Source: an uncultured Eubacteriales bacterium (GTDB lineage Bacteria; Bacillota; Clostridia; Christensenellales; Aristaeellaceae). Taken from it: a stretch of 33,062 nucleotides of DNA. How positions within the stretch are numbered: the first letter of the stretch is position 1; every line of letters starts with the position of its first letter. The notes under the pieces were generated by a model. The model was not told where the DNA came from. It worked only from the letters and a program-made list of their open reading frames with translations, and did not search any database. Shown here piece after piece: positions 7,808 to 16,341 of the stretch. The position numbers were made by a program, and so were the translations under genes. The DNA lies in contig ONRC01000046.1 in NCBI GenBank assembly GCA_900320085.1, forward strand, positions 1 to 33,062, given 5' to 3'.

Positions 7808-8872
7808 TTATTTCTTTTCCACTTCGTGAATCATATTCAGCACTGGCAGGGTGCCGTCGGCGGGCGGCGCGGCTTTCAGATTCCGGACGAGGTTGTCCTT
7901 GTCCTTCTGCAAATCCAGGATCGCTTCGTACAGCGTGTCGGCGTTCATGTTTTCCTGGGCCAGCACGTGGCACAGGCCGCGCTTGTGGAAGGATTCGGCG
8001 TTCAAAATCTGGTCGCCCCGGCTGGCTCCCTTGGGATAGGGCACCAGCAGCATGGGCTTTTGCAGGGCCTGAAACTCGCAGATGGCGTTGCTGCCCGCGC
8101 GGGAGAGCACCAGATCGGCGCAGGCCAGGGCGTCGGGCAGCTCGTCGGACAGGAACTCGAACTGCTTATACCCCGGCAGGGTATTCAGGCTTTCGTCCAG
8201 GTTGCCCTTGCCGGTCAGGTGCAGCACGTCCATGGTTTCCAGCAGCCTCGGCAGCGCGGCGCGCAGGGCCTCGTTCACCCGCTGCGCTCCGATGGAGCCG
8301 CCCATCATGATCAGGATGGGGCGATTGCCGGAAAAGCCGGCGAGCTTTAAGCCGCCCTCCCGGGTACCGGAAAAAAGCTGCGGCCGCATGGGGGTGCCGG
8401 TGCAGGCGGCTTTTGCGCCCAGCGCCTGGGCGCACTCGGGGAACGTGGTGGCGATGCGCTTGGCGAACTTTGAACAGATTTTATTGGCCAGGCCGGGGGT
8501 CAGGTCGCTTTCGTGGCAGACCACGGGCACGCCGTGCAGCCACGCGCCGATCACCACCGGCACCGAAACGAACCCGCCCTTGGAAAAGCACACGTCGGGC
8601 TTGAGCTTGCCCATCAGCCGCCCGGACTGGAACGCGCCCGCGATGACGCGGAAGGGATCAGTGAAATTCTTCCAGTCGAAGTACCGGCGCAGCTTGCCGC
8701 TCTTGACGGCGTGGTAGGTCACGCCCGGCAGGGTCATCATCTGATGCTCAATGCCTTCCTCCGTGCCGATATAGTGCACGTCATACCCTTCTTTTAATAA
8801 ATGCGGTAGGATCGCCAGATGCGGGGTCACATGCCCCGCTGTGCCGCCGCCGGTCAATACAATGCGTTTCAA
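7808..8872 (-). CDS. murG: MurG, lipid II GlcNAc transferase
   Basis: A 354-residue GT28 enzyme. It transfers GlcNAc from UDP-GlcNAc to lipid I on the inner face of the membrane, the last intracellular step of peptidoglycan synthesis. The N-terminal G-loop GGGTAGHVTP (8-17), FSKGGFVSVP, HESDLTPGLANK, the second-domain GGSIGAQRVN and the UDP-GlcNAc-binding SRAGSNAICEF are all present, and the length is normal. The start codon is TTG at 8872, with GGGAGGA 8-10 bases upstream. An ATG in another frame at 8880 stops after three codons. The gene stands alone, outside a division and cell-wall cluster, with its own promoter. Confidence 0.95.
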   Translation of the reverse strand: MKRIVLTGGGTAGHVTPHLAILPHLLKEGYDVHYIGTEEGIEHQMMTLPGVTYHAVKSGKLRRYFDWKNFTDPFRVIAGAFQSGRLMGKLKPDVCFSKGGFVSVPVVIGAWLHGVPVVCHESDLTPGLANKICSKFAKRIATTFPECAQALGAKAACTGTPMRPQLFSGTREGGLKLAGFSGNRPILIMMGGSIGAQRVNEALRAALPRLLETMDVLHLTGKGNLDESLNTLPGYKQFEFLSDELPDALACADLVLSRAGSNAICEFQALQKPMLLVPYPKGASRGDQILNAESFHKRGLCHVLAQENMNADTLYEAILDLQKDKDNLVRNLKAAPPADGTLPVLNMIHEVEKK

Positions 8873-8919
8873 CGCTTCATTCCTCCCTGGGGCCCCGCTG
8901 CTACCGGGGCTTCCTTCCT

Positions 8920-8948
8920 ATTATATCAAAACCGGCGGGGATATACAA
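8920..8948 (-). promoter_or_regulatory. Sigma-A promoter of murG
   Basis: On the minus strand, TTGTAT (complement of 8943-8948) lies 17 bp from a perfect TATAAT (complement of 8920-8925). The start would be near 8913, about 40 bases before the TTG start codon. Confidence 0.75.
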
Positions 8949-8967
8949 CAGGGGGAAGAATAAAAAA

Positions 8968-9081
8968 GAGAGTACAGAGTGCAGTGTTCAGAGTACAGCG
9001 TTCAGATTGATTCGTCCATCAATTCTGCATTCCATTTCTTGATTCATGCTATATTATCTGTACTCTGTACTCTGTTCTCTG
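8968..9081. repeat. Inverted heptamer-array element, family A copy 1
   Basis: The left arm is six consecutive 7-base units of CAGAGTN type (8968-9009). The right arm is four units of the complementary type TACTCTG/TTCTCTG (9054-9081). They flank about 44 unique bases. The inner ends are CAGATTG and TATCTG, as in copies 2 and 3. It lies 2 bases beyond the stop codon of the DUF6171-like gene on the minus strand. Confidence 0.85.
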
Positions 9082-9083
9082 AA

Positions 9084-9341
9084 TCACTCCCACTTCCGAA
9101 AGGGGCACTTTTCTTTTTTGTACGCCGCGCGCAGCTCCACCAGGCACCCGCAGCCCATGCAGGTGCCGTTTTGCAGTTGATCGCAGGCAGAACAGACGCC
9201 GAGGCGCGCCTGATATTGCGCTTCCGGCGTCCTGGCGTTTTCCGGGATCTTTGTCAGCAGCCCCGCCACGTACTTTTCATAGTCCGCCGGGAACGCTTCG
9301 CGCAGCAGACATCGTTTGCACTTTGTCTTTTCTGATTGCAT
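9084..9341 (-). CDS. Small Cys-rich protein, DUF6171-like
   Basis: 85 residues with four cysteine pairs or clusters: CKRC (8-11), C-SAC (about 50-53), CMGCGC (61-66) and CP near the end, then RKW. This resembles the DUF6171 family of small Clostridia proteins, which probably bind zinc. No function is known to me. It follows the GH51 gene across a palindromic repeat and has no strong Shine-Dalgarno sequence (GGAATCAGATAAAAAC before ATG), so expression may be weak or coupled. Confidence 0.65.
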   Translation of the reverse strand: MQSEKTKCKRCLLREAFPADYEKYVAGLLTKIPENARTPEAQYQARLGVCSACDQLQNGTCMGCGCLVELRAAYKKEKCPFRKWE

Positions 9342-9350
9342 GTTTTTATC

Positions 9351-9426
9351 TGATTCCCTTTATGGCTTTCTCGGAAGGGGGACGGGGGAAAACGCTCTTT
9401 GGCCTCCAAAGAGCGGTTTCCCCCGT
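9351..9426. repeat. Long palindromic element, family E copy 1
   Basis: Arms of 21 bases (9382-9402 and 9406-9426) pair with one mismatch around a 3-base CCT loop. They are preceded by the family's conserved lead-in (TATGGCTTTCT, GGAAGGGGG). The same arms and loop recur at 27932-27976 and, opened by another repeat, at 28747-28835. On the minus strand it starts 7 bases after the GH51 stop. Confidence 0.85.
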
Positions 9427-9432
9427 TAAAAC

Positions 9433-10911
9433 TTATTTAACCGCCAGATGCACATGCACCACGCTGCAAGGCGGCAGGGTGGCGATGAGGCCGTGCCTGG
9501 TGGTGGTGAAGCTGACGAAGGGCTGGTCGGCGATCTGGTCGGGGTCGTCGAAGGTGTTATGGCCGTCCATGGGGCCGGAGAGCATGCGGCCCACCACGTG
9601 GGAAGGATGCAGCCCGTTGGTTTCGATGGTGACCACCTGGGTGTCCTTCAGGCCGGGATTGACCAGGGTGATGTGCACGGCACCTTCGGAATCCAGCGAG
9701 CAGCTTTCCTGCACGGCGGGCAGTTTCACGCCCTCCGCTTCGATTTCGCCGGTGAGCATGTGGCTGTCCAGCAGCTCGTTTTCCTGGTGGGCTTTGAACA
9801 GCTTGAACACAAAGTAAGAAGGGGTCAGCAACATCCGGGGGCCTTCGGTCAGGATCATGGCCTGGAGCACGTTCACCAGCTGGGCGATGTTGGCCATGCG
9901 CACCCGGTCGCAGTGCTTGTTGAAGATGTTCAGGTTCAGGGCGGCCACCATGGCGTCACGCATGGAATTCTGCTGGTAGAGGAAGCCGGGGTTGGTGCCT
10001 TCCTCCACGTCGTACCAGGTGCCCCATTCGTCCACGACGAGGGCCACGCGCTTGTCCTTGTCGTACTGATCCATAATGGCGCTGTGGCGGGTGATCAGCT
10101 CGTCCATGAACAGGGTCTTTTTCAGTGTTTCGTAGTAGTCCTTTTCGTTAAAGCCCAGGGCGCTGCCCTTGTGCTGCCAGTCATGGGGCACGGTGTAGTA
10201 GTGCAGGCTCAGGCCGTCGATGAATTGGCCCGCGTTCTTCATCAGGGTTTCCGTCCAGTGGTAGTCCCCGGCGTTGGCCCCGGCGGCGATCTTGAAGATT
10301 TTCTGCTTGCCGTATTGGCGCACGTAAGTCTGGTACTTGCGGTATTCGTTGGCGTAATATTCGGCGGTCATGTTGCCGCCGCAGCCCCAGGGCTCGTTGC
10401 CCATGGCGAAGTATTTGAGGGGGAAGGCGGCCTCGCTGCCGTTTTCCTTGCGCAGGGTGGACATGGGGGAGAGGCCCTCGAAGGTCATGTACTCCACCCA
10501 TTCGTTCATCTCCCGCACGCTGCCGCTGCCCACGTTGCCGTTCACGTAGGTATCGCAGCCGATCTGGCGGCACAGCTCAAAGAATTCGTGGGTGCCGAAG
10601 CTGTTGTCCTCGGTCACGCCGCCCCAGTGGGTGTTCACCATTTTCTTGCGCGTTTCCTTGGGGCCGATGCCGTCCTGCCAGTGGTATTCGTCGGCAAAGC
10701 ATCCGCCGGGCCAGCGCAACACGGGCAGGCTAATGTCCTTCAGCGCCTTGACCACGTCCTTGCGCATGCCGTTTTCGTTGGGGATTTCGCTCTTTTCGCC
10801 CACGTACAGCCCGCCGTAAATGCAGCGGCCCAGGTGCTCGGAGAATTGGCCCTGAATGTCCTTGCTGATGTGGCCTTTGGTGACTTCCGTGTTGATGATC
10901 AGTTTGTTCAT
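9433..10911 (-). CDS. Alpha-L-arabinofuranosidase, GH51
   Basis: A 492-residue cytoplasmic retaining enzyme that removes alpha-L-arabinofuranosyl groups from arabinan or arabinoxylan oligosaccharides. The (beta/alpha)8 domain shows [12 protein letters not shown] near the N-terminus, [14 protein letters not shown], the acid/base Glu173 in GNEPWG and the nucleophile Glu295 in [11 protein letters not shown]-terminal beta-sandwich follows. The length matches the family and there is no signal peptide, so it acts on imported oligomers. It has a GGAAGGAA ribosome binding site. It is the last glycosidase gene of the minus-strand sugar operon. Confidence 0.95.
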   Translation of the reverse strand: MNKLIINTEVTKGHISKDIQGQFSEHLGRCIYGGLYVGEKSEIPNENGMRKDVVKALKDISLPVLRWPGGCFADEYHWQDGIGPKETRKKMVNTHWGGVTEDNSFGTHEFFELCRQIGCDTYVNGNVGSGSVREMNEWVEYMTFEGLSPMSTLRKENGSEAAFPLKYFAMGNEPWGCGGNMTAEYYANEYRKYQTYVRQYGKQKIFKIAAGANAGDYHWTETLMKNAGQFIDGLSLHYYTVPHDWQHKGSALGFNEKDYYETLKKTLFMDELITRHSAIMDQYDKDKRVALVVDEWGTWYDVEEGTNPGFLYQQNSMRDAMVAALNLNIFNKHCDRVRMANIAQLVNVLQAMILTEGPRMLLTPSYFVFKLFKAHQENELLDSHMLTGEIEAEGVKLPAVQESCSLDSEGAVHITLVNPGLKDTQVVTIETNGLHPSHVVGRMLSGPMDGHNTFDDPDQIADQPFVSFTTTRHGLIATLPPCSVVHVHLAVK

Positions 10912-10957
10912 GGGCGGGTTCCTTCCTTTCGTTTGGTGGGAGAGAGAAGAAGAGAAC

Positions 10958-11063
10958 GAGAGTACAGAGTTCAGAGTACAGATTTATTTAGTTCACCAAT
11001 ACCGTATGGCGATCTTTGGTTGACATGATTATCTGTTCTCTGCACTCTGTACTCTGTACACTT
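10958..11063. repeat. Inverted heptamer-array element, family A copy 2
   Basis: Four CAGAGTN-type heptamers (10958-10985) and five complementary ones (TTATCTG, TTCTCTG, CACTCTG, TACTCTG, TACACTT; 11029-11063) flank about 43 unique bases unlike those of copy 1. It fills the gap between the aldo-keto reductase stop (10 bases away) and the GH51 start. Confidence 0.85.
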
Positions 11064-11072
11064 GTTCCCCGC

Positions 11073-12065
11073 TCATCCTCTCAGGATGTTCTCTATCTGT
11101 TCCAATTCTTCTTGGGTGAGCGCCGGTGCATCAAGGATGCTCAGGTTATCCACGATTTGCTCGGGGCGGCTGGCGCCGATGAGGGCGGTGGTGACGACCT
11201 CGTCGCGCAGCACCCACTGGAGGGCCAGGTGGTGCAGCTTCTGGCCCCGGGCCTCGGCGATGTCCTTGAGGGCGCGGATCTTATTCAGATTCTCGTCCGT
11301 CAGCGCGGCGGGCTTTAGGTAGCGGCTGTCCTTGGCCATGCGGGAATCGGCGGGGATGCCGTCCAGATACTTGCCGGTGAGCAGGCCGTTGGCCAGGGGC
11401 GCGAAGCAAATGCAGCCCACCTTTTCTTCCCGCAGCACGTCGGTGAGCCCGTCCTCGATCCAGCGGTTCAGCATGGAATAGTTGGGCTGGTGGATCAGGC
11501 AGGGGGTGCCCAGGCGCTTGAGCTCTTTGATCGCCGCCCGGGCCTGCTCGGGACCGTAGTTGGAAATGCCAACGTACAGCGCCTTGCCGCTGCGCACGAT
11601 CTGATCCAGCGCGCCCATGGTTTCCTCGATGGGCGTGTCCGGGTCGGGGCGGTGGTGGTAGAACACGTCCACATAGTCCAGCTTCATGCGTTTCAGGGAC
11701 TGGTCGATGGACGCCATCAGGTACTTCCGGCTGCCATGGTCGCCGTAGGGCCCCGGCCACATGTCGTAGCCCGCTTTGGTGGAGATGAACAATTCGTCCC
11801 GGTAGGGGCGGAAGTCCCGCTCCATGTGAAGGCCGAAGTTCCGCTCGGCTTCGCCGTAGGGCGGGCCGTAGTTGTTCGCCAGGTCAAAGTGGGTGATGCC
11901 ATGGTCAAAGGCGGTGCGCAGCATGGCCTGCTGGGTCTCAAAGGGCGTGATGGCCCCGAAGTTGTGCCACAGGCCCAGGGATAGAATCGGCAGCATCACG
12001 CCGCTGTTTCCGCACCGGCGGTACTGCATGGCGGCGTAGCGGGAGGAATCGGGAACGTAAGTCAT
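11073..12065 (-). CDS. yghZ: Aldo-keto reductase, YghZ (L-glyceraldehyde 3-phosphate reductase) type
   Basis: A 330-residue NADPH-dependent reductase of the AKR14/YghZ group, known by MQYRRCGxSGxxLPxLSLGLWHNFG, HFDLANNYGPPYG and ISTKAGYDMWPGPYG. The catalytic tetrad is D61, Y66, K97 and H138. Family enzymes reduce L-glyceraldehyde 3-phosphate and other small aldehydes. In an operon with rhamnose genes it might handle a lactaldehyde-like product of 6-deoxysugar breakdown, but that is inference. It is separated from rhaM by a family A element. Confidence 0.87.
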   Translation of the reverse strand: MTYVPDSSRYAAMQYRRCGNSGVMLPILSLGLWHNFGAITPFETQQAMLRTAFDHGITHFDLANNYGPPYGEAERNFGLHMERDFRPYRDELFISTKAGYDMWPGPYGDHGSRKYLMASIDQSLKRMKLDYVDVFYHHRPDPDTPIEETMGALDQIVRSGKALYVGISNYGPEQARAAIKELKRLGTPCLIHQPNYSMLNRWIEDGLTDVLREEKVGCICFAPLANGLLTGKYLDGIPADSRMAKDSRYLKPAALTDENLNKIRALKDIAEARGQKLHHLALQWVLRDEVVTTALIGASRPEQIVDNLSILDAPALTQEELEQIENILRG

Positions 12066-12102
12066 GGCAATTCTCCATTCTATTTGTAGTCGGGCAGGAG
12101 AA

Positions 12103-12204
12103 GAGTGTTCAGAGTGCAGAGTACAGAGTTCAGATTGATTTTGTCTTCCATTTTCATACTGCTTTTCACTTATCTGTACTCTATACTCTGCACTCTGTAC
12201 TATG
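12103..12204. repeat. Inverted heptamer-array element, family A copy 3
   Basis: Five CAGAGTN-type units (12103-12137) and five complementary units (TTATCTG, TACTCTA, TACTCTG, CACTCTG, TACTATG; 12170-12204) flank about 32 unique bases. It begins 7 bases after the rhaM stop codon on the minus strand. Confidence 0.85.
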
Positions 12205-12210
12205 GTTCTT

Positions 12211-12528
12211 TTACTCCATCTTAAACATCATCTGCAGCTTGGGCTGCGCGCCGGTGACGGGGTCCATGACCAGCTCCAGCACGTCGTCCATATATTCGTT
12301 CCACTTGTCCACGATGGGGCTTTCCGCCTGGGTCTTTTCGGCGAAGGCGATGCCCTGCTCGCACTCGTAGTAGCCGAACACGTCGCGGCCGTCGCTCCAG
12401 ATGGTGTAGTTCTTGATCCCGGCGGATTTGAGCAGCTGGAGCATTTCCGGCCAGATCTCGTCGTGGCGGCGCTTGTATTCCGCCTGCATGCCTTCCTTGA
12501 TGCGTCCTTTCCAGGCAAAGCGTTCCAT
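12211..12528 (-). CDS. rhaM: L-rhamnose mutarotase
   Basis: A 105-residue enzyme that interconverts the alpha and beta anomers of L-rhamnose. It has the family signature YKRRHDEIWPEM, with Y18 and H22 at the positions of the catalytic Tyr and His of E. coli RhaM, and the typical DVFGYYECE and W-NEYMDD segments. Full length. Its Shine-Dalgarno sequence AAAGGAGG overlaps the stop codon of the GH112 gene (13-base gap), so the two are translationally linked. That pairing points to rhamnose as a product of the phosphorylase. Confidence 0.95.
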   Translation of the reverse strand: MERFAWKGRIKEGMQAEYKRRHDEIWPEMLQLLKSAGIKNYTIWSDGRDVFGYYECEQGIAFAEKTQAESPIVDKWNEYMDDVLELVMDPVTGAQPKLQMMFKME

Positions 12529-12541
12529 GGGTGAGCCTCCT

Positions 12542-14698
12542 TTATAGAATGATTTCCTTGGTCTCCATCGGAGCCAGGGTCACATCGAGCCAATTTTCAT
12601 CGGGCAGGGAAACGGTGGTTTCCACGTACTCGGTGGCGTTGTTGATCACGATCAGGGTGCGGCTTTCGGGATAGTAAGCGGCCTCCACGCGGCAGTCACC
12701 GGAGATGTAGGGCGCCTGATCGGTGAGCCCGGCGGCCAGGAGCAGGATGTCCAGCAGCATGCGGGTGTTCTGGGGGCTCACCTGGAAATCGCTCATGTAC
12801 ACCCCAAGGCCCTTGCCGAAATGGTTCACGGTCATCTGGGGCACGCCGTTCGCTTCGGCCAGCACCTGGGCCTTCCCGTCGGTCAGGTACAGGTGATCCT
12901 TATCCTTGAGGTTCGCCGAGCCCTCCTGGATGCCCAGGGTCTTGTCCAGCTTGTATTCCCATTTGCCGTGGCACACGCGCGCGCCGGTGTCCAGGTCGAT
13001 GCCCAGCACATGGGCCATGCGGAAGAAGGTGTCGTGGCCCGGCAGGGCGGAGGGTTCATTCACGCCGATGAAGCAGCCGCCGTGATAGACAAATTCTGTC
13101 AGCTTGCTGACCAGCTGTTCGCTCTGCCAGGCGTCGCCGCCGCTCCAGGCGTCGCCCGCGCGGCCCGCGTTGATCACCACGTCCACCCCGTCCAGCGCGC
13201 CCCTCTCCGCGTCCTCAAAGGAAATGAACTTCACCTCCACCGGCAGGCCGGACAGGGCTTCGTTGATGTGGATGAGGGGGTGCATGTAGGTTTCATGGAA
13301 GTGGCCGCTGAGGGTCCAGCTGCGTAAGGCCCCCCAGGTGTGCAGCACCGCCACGCGGATGGGCAGGGCGTAAGCCGGGCCTGCCTGCTGGAGCGCCTTG
13401 ATCTTGCGGAATTCCACCGCGATGCGCTCGATGGTGTCCACGAAGGCGGGCTGGCCAATGGTCAGGTGCAGATACCCGCCCAGGCCGATCCGGTCCACGC
13501 ACTGGCGCAGCAGCGCGCGGCGGGCGGAGCGCCAATAGTCCAGCGCGTCCTTTTCGGGATGGCCGCCCTCGGCGAAGGTGGGCAGCCCGCCCAGGCCCAC
13601 GGGGAACAGGTAGGGATGCAGGCGAATCTCGTGGGTCGGCACCTCCGCGCCCGCGCACAGGCGGCACTCGAACCCGGAGAAAATGCACTTGATCAGCCCG
13701 TCAAAGCCGATGCCGGCAAAGCGCTTGCCGTAGGGCTCCAGGCCCACCCAGCTGTCGTCGTAGAACACGTAGGCCTTCTTGCGGTACTGATGCACGATGT
13801 CCACCAGCGTCCTGGCCTTTTCCGCCACGAAGGCCTGGATAAAGTCCATGTAGTCCCGCTTGTGGGCGGTGGGGGGCATATGGGTCACCTGCAATTTCCG
13901 CTGGTTGATAAAGTCCTCGGCGGTCAGGGCGTAGCCGTACTGCGCTTCAAAGGCCCTGAGCGCCGCGGGGGACACGGTGAAATCGTAGCTGGCCCAGTCG
14001 GTGTAGCGGTTGCGGCGGCGCATATCGCTGCCGAAGATCCACACGAAGTTATAGAATAAGGAAGTAAACCGCACCACGGTGGTGTCCGGGTTCTGCTCGC
14101 ACCAATCCCGCAGCCACTTTTGCAGGTACTCCCAGGCCAGGGGATGCCGGGGGTCCAGCTGGCGCAGGTGCTCGCTGGTCCAGTGGTTGGTGGTGTGGTT
14201 GTACATGTTGATTTCTTCCCAGATACGCCACGCCAGGAAGGACACGGTGTAGCGGTGCCAGGGCACGGCGGGGGAAACCGTCACTTCGCCGTTTTCGTAC
14301 TTCCAGTTTTCCTTCGGCACTTCTTGGTCCGTCGTCCGGTCGTACACCTGCCAGAAGGGCAGGGCGTCCGGGCTGTCGTTCAGCTGGAACTGCTCGTCGA
14401 AAAAGCCCTCCAGCGGATGGATCGTGACGCTATCGCCCGTAGCCACCACGGGATCGGAGCACAGAAAGGTCTGCTGCTGGGCGTCGGGGTGCGCATTGGC
14501 GAAGGCGTTGTGCTGCCGGATGATGCAGATGGTGGAGTAAATGCCGTACCCCGCCTGCACGATCTCGTCCGACAGCTTGGTGCCGTCGCTGTCGCGGATC
14601 ACGTCCGCGCCCCACTTTTTCGCCAGCTCCAGCGTCAGCTGTTCATAGCCCGCTTCTCCGGGCAGGGTAAAGTCGCCTTGGTGGAAGTTGTTTTCCAT
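12542..14698 (-). CDS. GH112 phosphorylase, probably D-galactosyl-beta-1,4-L-rhamnose phosphorylase
   Basis: A 718-residue cytoplasmic enzyme of family GH112. It has the family N-terminus FTLPGEAGYEQLT, WGADVIRDSDGTKLSDEI, IYSTICIIRQHNAF, FWQVYDRTTDQEV and MYNHTTNHW. The general acid is expected in YDDSW (D314 or D315), followed by VGLEPYG. GH112 enzymes cleave galactosyl-beta-1,3-HexNAc or galactosyl-beta-1,4-rhamnose with phosphate, giving galactose 1-phosphate. Coupling to rhaM and the pectin genes favours the rhamnose type, as in Clostridium phytofermentans. The C-terminal part has a GATase-like domain and a beta-sandwich. The start is ATG 14698 behind GAGGTGAT. The in-frame GTG at 14707 would place that site inside the gene. 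Confidence 0.85.
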   Translation of the reverse strand: MENNFHQGDFTLPGEAGYEQLTLELAKKWGADVIRDSDGTKLSDEIVQAGYGIYSTICIIRQHNAFANAHPDAQQQTFLCSDPVVATGDSVTIHPLEGFFDEQFQLNDSPDALPFWQVYDRTTDQEVPKENWKYENGEVTVSPAVPWHRYTVSFLAWRIWEEINMYNHTTNHWTSEHLRQLDPRHPLAWEYLQKWLRDWCEQNPDTTVVRFTSLFYNFVWIFGSDMRRRNRYTDWASYDFTVSPAALRAFEAQYGYALTAEDFINQRKLQVTHMPPTAHKRDYMDFIQAFVAEKARTLVDIVHQYRKKAYVFYDDSWVGLEPYGKRFAGIGFDGLIKCIFSGFECRLCAGAEVPTHEIRLHPYLFPVGLGGLPTFAEGGHPEKDALDYWRSARRALLRQCVDRIGLGGYLHLTIGQPAFVDTIERIAVEFRKIKALQQAGPAYALPIRVAVLHTWGALRSWTLSGHFHETYMHPLIHINEALSGLPVEVKFISFEDAERGALDGVDVVINAGRAGDAWSGGDAWQSEQLVSKLTEFVYHGGCFIGVNEPSALPGHDTFFRMAHVLGIDLDTGARVCHGKWEYKLDKTLGIQEGSANLKDKDHLYLTDGKAQVLAEANGVPQMTVNHFGKGLGVYMSDFQVSPQNTRMLLDILLLAAGLTDQAPYISGDCRVEAAYYPESRTLIVINNATEYVETTVSLPDENWLDVTLAPMETKEIIL

Positions 14699-14730
14699 GG
14701 GGATCACCTCGCAGTTGTGGATGGATGGGA

Positions 14731-14765
14731 GAAATTAGAAAATAAAGATTAGGAAATAGGCATTA
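14731..14765. repeat. Heptamer array, GRAATTA type, single arm (family I)
   Basis: Five consecutive 7-base units: GAAATTA, GAAAATA, AAGATTA, GGAAATA and GGCATTA. On the minus strand it precedes the GH112 ribosome binding site. The complementary arm is missing and a family C element stands where it would be expected. Confidence 0.65.
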
Positions 14766-14778
14766 GGGAAGCCCCGAT

Positions 14779-14951
14779 TGTCATCCCGACCGGAGCGGAA
14801 CGAGAGTGGAGCGAAGTGGAGGGACCTGAGACAAACGCCTTCGCTCAAGCAATGTGATACCCAGCTTACAGGTCCCTCGACTTCGCCTCCCCTTCTGGGT
14901 CGGCTTCGCTCGGGATGACAGCAGAGTGGGTATCACCTTCGCTCGGGATGA
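14779..14951. repeat. Family C inverted repeat, copy 1, with a fragment
   Basis: About 142 bases (14779-14920) bounded by GTCATCCCG and CGGGATGAC, with inner arms GGAGGGACCTG and CAGGTCCCTCGACTTCGCC around a core of about 40 bases. That core is almost identical in copy 2 (16245-16292), for example TCAAGCAATGTGATACCCAG. A second terminal fragment (TTCGCTCGGGATGA) follows at 14938-14951. It has no reading frame of its own and occupies the gap between the lacI stop and the GH112 start. Confidence 0.8.
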
Positions 14952-14988
14952 TAGCGGGGGAAGCTTGGCAGGACGATAAAATGCATAT

Positions 14989-16017
14989 CTACCCCCTCCT
15001 CCCGCAGCTCTCCCGGATCACGAACTCCCACTTGGCATCCAGGTGCTTTTCCTCGCCGCTTAAGAGGAGCTTGACGGCGTTGGCCCCCAGCTCCTGCTGG
15101 CGAGTGTCGATGCTGGTGAGGGCGGGGGAGAGGTAGGGGGCGCAGTAGAGGTTGTCGCAGCCGATGATGGAAAGCTCCCGCGGTAATTGCAGGCCCCGCT
15201 TCCGGGCGGCGGCCATGCAGCCCATGGCTACCAGGTCGTTGAGGGCGATGACGGCGGTGGGCCAATAGGCGGGCAGGAGGGACGCAAACATCCCTTCCAG
15301 GGCCGCTTCCCCGTCCTCGGCGGTACCGCGGCAGAAGGCGCGGTAGGAGGCGGTGAAGGGCAGGTGGGCTTCCTTTAATCCTTCCAGGTAGCCCACGTCC
15401 CGGCGGTTTTCGTCCTGATCCTCCTCGGTGCCGCCGATGAAGGCGATGCGCTCGTGGCCCAGGCCCACCAGGTAGGTGACCGCCTGCCGCGTCATGTCCG
15501 CCATGGGGTAGGAGATGGCGGGGTAATTAAAATAGGAAGGAACGCAGCCGATCAGCACGATGGGCATGTACTGACGCAGCTGCTCCAGCGTTTTCTGCAA
15601 TCTCTCCGCCTGGCGGGGCGGCAGGTACTCCACGCACACGATCAGCCCGTCCAGCCGCCGGTTGGCCAGAGACAGGGCGGGCGGCGCTTCGGTTTCGTCC
15701 CCAATCAGGCTCCGCATGGGGAACAGGCTGATCAGATGGCCCTGGTGCCGAGCCTCGTCGTTGGCCCCGGTGAAGATCATGGCGTAGTTGGGGTTCAGCA
15801 GCTTGGGCAGGATCATCCCCAGGGTGTAGGTCTTTTTGCTGGTCATGCCCTGGGCGATGGCGCTGGGGTGGTAATTGTGGCGGGCGATGGCCGCCTCCAC
15901 GCGCTTTTTCGTTTCGGCGGACACGCTGCCGCTGCCCCGCAGCACCCGGGATACCGTGGTGATGGACACCCCCGCCTCCGCGGCGATGTCGTAGATGGTG
16001 CTTCCGGAATTGGACAT
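14989..16017 (-). CDS. LacI-family transcriptional repressor (pectin/rhamnose operon)
   Basis: A 342-residue protein. The helix-turn-helix and hinge (TIYDIAAEAGVSITTVSRVLRGSGSVSAETKKRV) occupy residues 7-45, followed by a periplasmic-binding-protein fold with LGHERIAFIGG, AVIALNDLVAMGCM and LSIIGCDNL. It likely senses a sugar from the pathway and represses the two divergent promoters at 16457-16616. The start is ATG 16017, 9 bases after AGGGAGG. A longer frame to 16113 is only read-through of repeat DNA (the LLPTSYFLP phrase is a translated heptamer array). It is the first gene of the minus-strand operon. Confidence 0.92.
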   Translation of the reverse strand: MSNSGSTIYDIAAEAGVSITTVSRVLRGSGSVSAETKKRVEAAIARHNYHPSAIAQGMTSKKTYTLGMILPKLLNPNYAMIFTGANDEARHQGHLISLFPMRSLIGDETEAPPALSLANRRLDGLIVCVEYLPPRQAERLQKTLEQLRQYMPIVLIGCVPSYFNYPAISYPMADMTRQAVTYLVGLGHERIAFIGGTEEDQDENRRDVGYLEGLKEAHLPFTASYRAFCRGTAEDGEAALEGMFASLLPAYWPTAVIALNDLVAMGCMAAARKRGLQLPRELSIIGCDNLYCAPYLSPALTSIDTRQQELGANAVKLLLSGEEKHLDAKWEFVIRESCGRRG

Positions 16018-16043
16018 GGCGGAGGGCCTCCCTTTGAAGTGAG

Positions 16044-16071
16044 GTAGGAAGTAGGAGGTAGGAAGTAGGAG
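16044..16071. repeat. Heptamer array, GTAGGAR type (family B), single arm
   Basis: Four perfect units alternate as GTAGGAA, GTAGGAG, GTAGGAA, GTAGGAG, with degenerate flanking units. It lies 27 bases upstream of the lacI start on the minus strand. The partner arm is absent and family C copy 2 lies where it would be. Confidence 0.85.
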
Positions 16072-16107
16072 GTGAGGGGGTAGGATAGAGCGAGCACAAC
16101 GCTTATT

Positions 16108-16341
16108 TGTCATCCCGAGCGGAGTGGAGCGAGATAGCGTCCGCTGAAAGCGGACTGAGGACGAGCAATCTTTGGATTGCCGTCCGAAACCCGCGCTTCC
16201 GCGTAAGCGGTTTGCGCGGGGCGTGGGGCGAAGCGAAGTCGAGGGACCTGAGAGAAACGCCTTCGCTCAAGCAATGTGATACCCAGCTTACAGGTCTCTC
16301 GACTGCGCCTCCCCTCTGGGTCGGCTTCGCTCGGGATGACA
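16108..16341. repeat. Family C inverted repeat, copy 2, carrying an insert with three hairpins
   Basis: Ends and core match copy 1, but the left arm is split by about 90 extra bases containing three hairpins. These are a 7-bp stem at 16139-16155, an 11-bp bulged stem at 16159-16185, and a 7+4-bp stem at 16190-16220. The whole lies in the 430-base leader between the operon promoter (16457-16485) and lacI. At 16429-16442 two CAGAGT-type heptamers remain, apparently a broken family A arm. No gene is visible in 16018-16641. Confidence 0.75.

Noticed and set aside
16018..16113. A 32-residue N-terminal extension of the LacI protein.
   Set aside because: It is translated repeat DNA (family B array gives PTSYFLP-like phrases). 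The ribosome binding site and the conserved helix-turn-helix start support ATG 16017.
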